Assembly (NCBI GenBank): GCA_964036275.1
Contig: OZ038437.1
Coordinates: 5,043,241-5,107,240 of the forward strand
DNA from: Litoditis marina
Taxonomy: Eukaryota > Nematoda > Chromadorea > Rhabditida > Rhabditidae
Direction of reading: 5' to 3'
Length of the DNA stretch: 64,000 nucleotides
Made by a program: the position numbers and the translations under genes. The notes beneath the pieces are model-generated. The model searched no databases. It was not told the origin of the DNA and saw only the letters and a list, made by a program, of their open reading frames with translations. This document shows, piece by piece, positions 59,861 through 64,000 of the stretch. The first letter of the stretch is position 1, and every line of letters starts with the position of its first letter.

Positions 59861-61112
59861 AAAGAGTAATGGAACTGATTAGAAGAAGAAACACAACTCG
59901 AACTGAAGAAAAGTGGAGTAAATTCTAAAAAAACTAAATGAAGAGAGAGCAAAATAAGATGGGTGTAGGGATTTGTTTGCTGATTGATTTCCCGTGAATC
60001 AGTAGAGGCGATATTGCAATTTGTAGTTTCAGCCAAGCTGCCTAACAAGAAATATTGAACAGAAATATCACACAATTGAACTGTTTTTCGTGATCGAGTA
60101 AGAATTCAAAACAGTTATTTGGGGTCATAGGGCATGCTTCTCAAATATTGCTAGTGAAAGCAAGGCTTATTATAAACAATCATGAGCATTAAGTCAGTCC
60201 ACGCCACATCAGAATACCTTTAAAAACATCTATATAAGTTTCGTAAATACAAAACTTCTATGTTTTGTTCGCTGAACTTTCCCGAAAAAACTGACTCTAA
60301 TATTCCCGTTGCCCAGCAATCATCGACAGAAACCAAACTCCCATGCATAGAAGTTGAACAACACGATCGAGAAACAATGTAGAGGTGAGAATATATAGAA
60401 AATACACTTTTGAACTCTAATTTGATCTACATGATCAACACAGTTCTTCCACGGGAGGATTCAAACTACAATCACTGCAGTACCGAACCGAGCAAAATGC
60501 AGTTTTGGTTAGCCTTCCACCCTTCCAGTGAGCAGAAATGCGAATTGGGATAGCTCTCTAAGAAACGGAGATATCCCTGTAGCTTGGTCTTGAAGCACAC
60601 GTTTTCACGTTTGTACTATTAAACCCACGAGAAATTTCTCTGTAAGTGTTCCATTATTGTCATTGAGCACTCAGTGAATGAACATTTAGTCTCAATCACC
60701 TTTCCGTTGAACACTCTCCAACTAGCAAAAATCAATAACCATCTTCATCAATATAAAAAACATACACAAAGTATGATGAATTACACCGTAACTGGTACAT
60801 TACTCGACTATGCAATTCACACCGGATAAAACCCTACACTTATTACCAATCTAATACTATTTTCACTCGGATGTTGAAATGTGATATAGATGAAGTACAT
60901 TGAAACTACAATGAGTTGCACTTTACATTACAAACCACAAATTAAAGTGTCTAAATCATGACAGGTTACGAAAAAAAGAATAAATAAAGGACACAACGAC
61001 TAGTTCGCAGTCTACTCTAAATGGAAATTGTAGAGTCATTAATAGGAATGACGTCACGACCAAATCGATAAAGCAATGACGTCACGACCGATGATGCCAT
61101 AATATAATTGAT
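59861..61112. other. 3' flank of GOT2
   Basis: AT-rich, no gene seen. GACGTCA/TGACGTC palindromes occur at 61050-61085 and again over the GOT2 stop region (61120). Confidence 0.5.
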
Positions 61113-64000
61113 CTACTTGGTGACGTCATGAAGTGCCTTGGCGAGGTACTCGACGTTGTTCGACGAGATGCCGGCCACCGAGATGCGGCCGTCCTTCGTC
61201 AGATAGACGGAATGGTCCTTGGTCAACTTCTCTACCTAGAAATACATGTTTAGAAAAGTATTCTCTGTTTGAGCATTAAATTCCGTTCTTACATGACGGT
61301 GTTGAGACGTATGATTTCCTTCTATTTAAGTTGTGTTCTACACGTGGAAAAAAATTTGGTTGCGATTAATATAGAAGAGATGATGATATAAACATCGATA
61401 GGGCTCCTCATCAATCCCAAATGAACACTCGCTGCATGTCAATGAGGAGTGTTTTTTTTTTGAAAAAAAAACACTCGTTTGGTGTAATGAAACAATCTGA
61501 TATTTCATACCACGCTACCAAAATTAAGAAAAGAGCTTCAAATTGGAGAAAATGTGACAAGAACCTCTGAAAGGGGGTGATATAGAGCTACCACAATCTT
61601 TGTTTTCCTGTTTGGGGAATTGGTGACCAGAATGATAGGCAACAGTCGTCACTATTTTTACCGTACCTGCTGAGGCATGATTCCGGTGAACCAGAACACT
61701 CCAAAAACTTACTCAGCAGGTTATTTAGCAACTTGATATACCTTACTCACCACCCAGTTACAATACCAATACTCATCCAACAACTACAGTATACATTGAA
61801 TAACCAAAACACATACGTCTACGGTACCTGCTGGGGCGTGATTCCGGTGAAGCAGAACATTCCAATCTGGTCGGTGATGTGCTGCCAGTTGCGCACGGAT
61901 CCCTCCTTCGCCAGAAGACCCTGCAGCTGCGAGCGCATCGTGATGATACGGTCCGCCATGCCCTTCACGTCGGCCAGCCTAAATGAAAATGAATTAGTAA
62001 AACATGAATAAAGAACAAATGTTTTAAGGGAGCAGTCAATATATGTTAGCAAAAACAGCGCGGAAGAAGCACACTGTATCTTTTATGAATGATGTAACTG
62101 TACCTCTTATTATGTGTAGAGGGGTTTTCGAGTACATGGGACGGAGGGGATCTACTTTTCTTTGTTAACCACCTCCATTTACGTCAAAAACAGAAAATTT
62201 AGAATTTTTTCCATGCAAATAACGAGTGATAACGAAAAACTGGTTCCTTTTCGCAGAATAGTCACGAAAGCGTTCAAGAAAACGTACCATTCCTTGTTCA
62301 ACTGGGGATCGTTGAGGATTCTGGACACAATGCGGGCTCCGTGGATAGGGGGGTTCGAGTACATGGGACGGATGAGGATCTTCAGCTGCGACGCGACACG
62401 CGACGCCTCGTCCGCGTCAGATGTCACCACAGAGAAGGCGCCCACACGCTCGCCTGCGAAGAAAATGGTAAAATATAGATACAAAAAGGCTATGTTGGAG
62501 TAGATATTTGCACATGGAGCATGTACCTGTGGCAATCTATTCCTACAGTTTAAACCCGAACCCGAAATTCCTCGGCCCAACCCAAGCCAAGTTAGTGTAT
62601 GAGTGAAGATGTCCGAATAGCGAAAAACGGTTCCAAAAACTCTCTTTTCGCTAACATCGCGAGAACCTAGCCATTTTTGATGCAAAAGTATGATACGTAT
62701 CTAAATGAAAAGTTGAAACACGGTTTTGGTTACGCTTGCAAATATCAGTTGAAATTCAGTTCTTATCGTACTATTCCTGAACGAGAACATACCGTAGAGT
62801 CCCATGTTCTTGGCGTACGACTGCGAGAGACAGATGTTGTGACCCTGCTCCACAAAGTATCTGAAACAACATCACTTATAACGGAATTAGTCTCCTTCTC
62901 TATGCCTCCATCGCTTTCTCTCTCTCTAACCCTTCCCCAAGCACTAGCAAAGTTGTCCAGATATCCATAAAAATGTCAAAACTAAAATTCAAATTTCAAT
63001 GCAAAATATCGGAAAATGAGCCAACTTTGGAAGATAGTAGGACCTTACTGGTGTGTCCCTCAAAATCATTCGTTTTTTTTTTATTTTCGGACTATTGGGT
63101 CAACTCTACTACAGTAATGAGATTGAGAATGTGTATACCTGACAGCGAATGCATCTCCATCTACGTCTCCAGATGCGAATCCCTGGTAGGCCATGTCGAA
63201 GAACACGAACAGATCATTCTTCTTACACACCTCAGAGATCTTCTTCCACTGCTCACGCTGAAACCGCAGACAACATGTGTATTGAATGTCGATCAATCAA
63301 TAACCATCTTTCGCACATACCCGTCTGCGAAAAAAATCGCAAAACGATTTAATTCGTCTCATATAATCTTCTATACCTATCTTTCTCCATCATCTCAACC
63401 CAACATAGAACATCGATCGAGAGCTCCGCGTAACTTCACGCCCAATAGTTAGATCCCACGGTAGGTCACGCGGATATCCGCAGTCTTTGCGCGGGACTTC
63501 ACGCCATAACTGCGGCAGTTATATGGGGGAGACACTCAAGTGGTACGCAATTAAGCTTGACCGGCGAGAAGGAGCGAGACAGCCACAAATGTGGGTCAAA
63601 TCTTGGAGCGTTCGTTCCACATGCAGTACACCCATTATATGGACCAATCCTGGCGCAGCGGTCCTTCAAGCTACGATTGAAAAATTTACTACATTTTAAA
63701 TTACCGGAGCCTTGCCTTGGGATTCACATAATCATCTTTCTTCAACGTGCCTTATTTGCAGACGGTGAAGGATACAGTGTGGTATCCGCCGATGGTCTCG
63801 CGAGTATCCCAGTACCTTACGTGGGATCTAACTATTGTAGCCCAGAGGAAACCCATGTGACCCTGTATCCTAAGGCAACTTTTCCCATTTGTTTATGATT
63901 TATATGGCATATACCCATGACCTACCGTGGGATCGACTCCGGTGGGGTTGTGTGCGCAGGCGTGCAGCAGAATGGCCGATCCCTTGGGAATGGCGGCGAT
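61113..64000 (-). CDS. GOT2: Mitochondrial aspartate aminotransferase (C-terminal half, 6 exons, runs off the edge)
   Basis: A PLP enzyme interconverting aspartate + 2-oxoglutarate and oxaloacetate + glutamate in the mitochondrial matrix (malate-aspartate shuttle). Exons in transcript order: >64000-63926, 63257-63139, 62860-62793, 62453-62288, 61978-61828, 61235-61113 (stop TAG at 61115-61113). All five phases agree. Visible landmarks: [15 protein letters not shown] (PLP-contacting Asn), [13 protein letters not shown] (Asp and Tyr of the cofactor site), [18 protein letters not shown] with the Schiff-base Lys, [40 protein letters not shown], and [11 protein letters not shown] with the substrate-binding Arg. 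Choices such as [16 protein letters not shown] mark the mitochondrial rather than the cytosolic paralogue. The N-terminal half and transit peptide lie beyond the right edge. Two decayed copies of exon segments sit in its introns. Confidence 0.93.
61660..61701 (-). repeat. Copy of the donor edge of GOT2 exon 61978-61828
   Basis: Plus-strand CCGTACCTGCTGAGGCATGATTCCGGTGAACCAGAACACTCCAA matches 61822-61866 (GGTACCTGCTGGGGCGTGATTCCGGTGAAGCAGAACATTCCAA) including the donor. It is in the next intron; open for only ~12 codons. Confidence 0.88.
62124..62158 (-). repeat. Copy of an internal part of GOT2 exon 62453-62288
   Basis: GGGGTTTTCGAGTACATGGGACGGAGGGGATCT matches 62348-62381 (GGGGGGTTCGAGTACATGGGACGGATGAGGATCT). 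It lies in the following intron. Confidence 0.82.

Overview
The window is genomic DNA of an intron-rich animal, probably an invertebrate. Coding exons are 56-190 bp with GT/AG borders. The four genes I can read look metazoan: a Golgi tethering subunit, a K+-dependent Na+/Ca2+ exchanger, a mitochondrial aspartate aminotransferase and a transposase-derived protein. Most other DNA is mobile or simple repeat. There is no operon structure, Shine-Dalgarno pattern or CRISPR. I cannot name the phylum. Exon borders below come from hand translation with splice-phase bookkeeping; every junction listed keeps frame except one in the exchanger.

Layout. (1) 63-16426, + strand: the C-terminal ~417 codons of COG1 (conserved oligomeric Golgi complex subunit 1) in 11 exons, with a poly(A) signal at 16544. 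Its 8.1-kb intron (1575-9654) contains a complete 10-exon gene on the opposite strand (2593-6328). That gene encodes 396 aa related to Merlin/ISXO2-like transposases, but two of the three expected catalytic acidic positions are replaced, so it looks domesticated. The next COG1 intron is mostly an 18-copy, 141-bp satellite built from the 3' end of the preceding COG1 exon. (2) 16427-20061: no genes; foldback and tandem repeats. (3) 20062-32142, - strand: an NCKX/SLC24 exchanger in at least 17 exons. (4) 32143-61112: about 29 kb without a supportable gene, packed with short elements whose ends read TATAG...CTATA, tRNA-like SINEs, foldbacks, long GA/CT and AT tracts, and a 200-N assembly gap. (5) 61113-64000, - strand: the C-terminal six exons of GOT2, running off the right edge.

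The outstanding pattern is that exon edges in all four genes, usually the last or first 20-90 bp with the splice site, have been copied into the adjacent intron or 3' flank, singly or in tandem. Nearly all copies have decayed (stops, lost donor). One copy grew into the 141-bp satellite and another into a tandem array of decoy 3' splice sites in the exchanger. I know of no named process that fits this. A second pattern is several foldback elements each built from one short, endlessly varied 'word' (GGTTACC, GTTAACC, AATTG, CGAGTTTT, CGGTTCG, GGGGACG).
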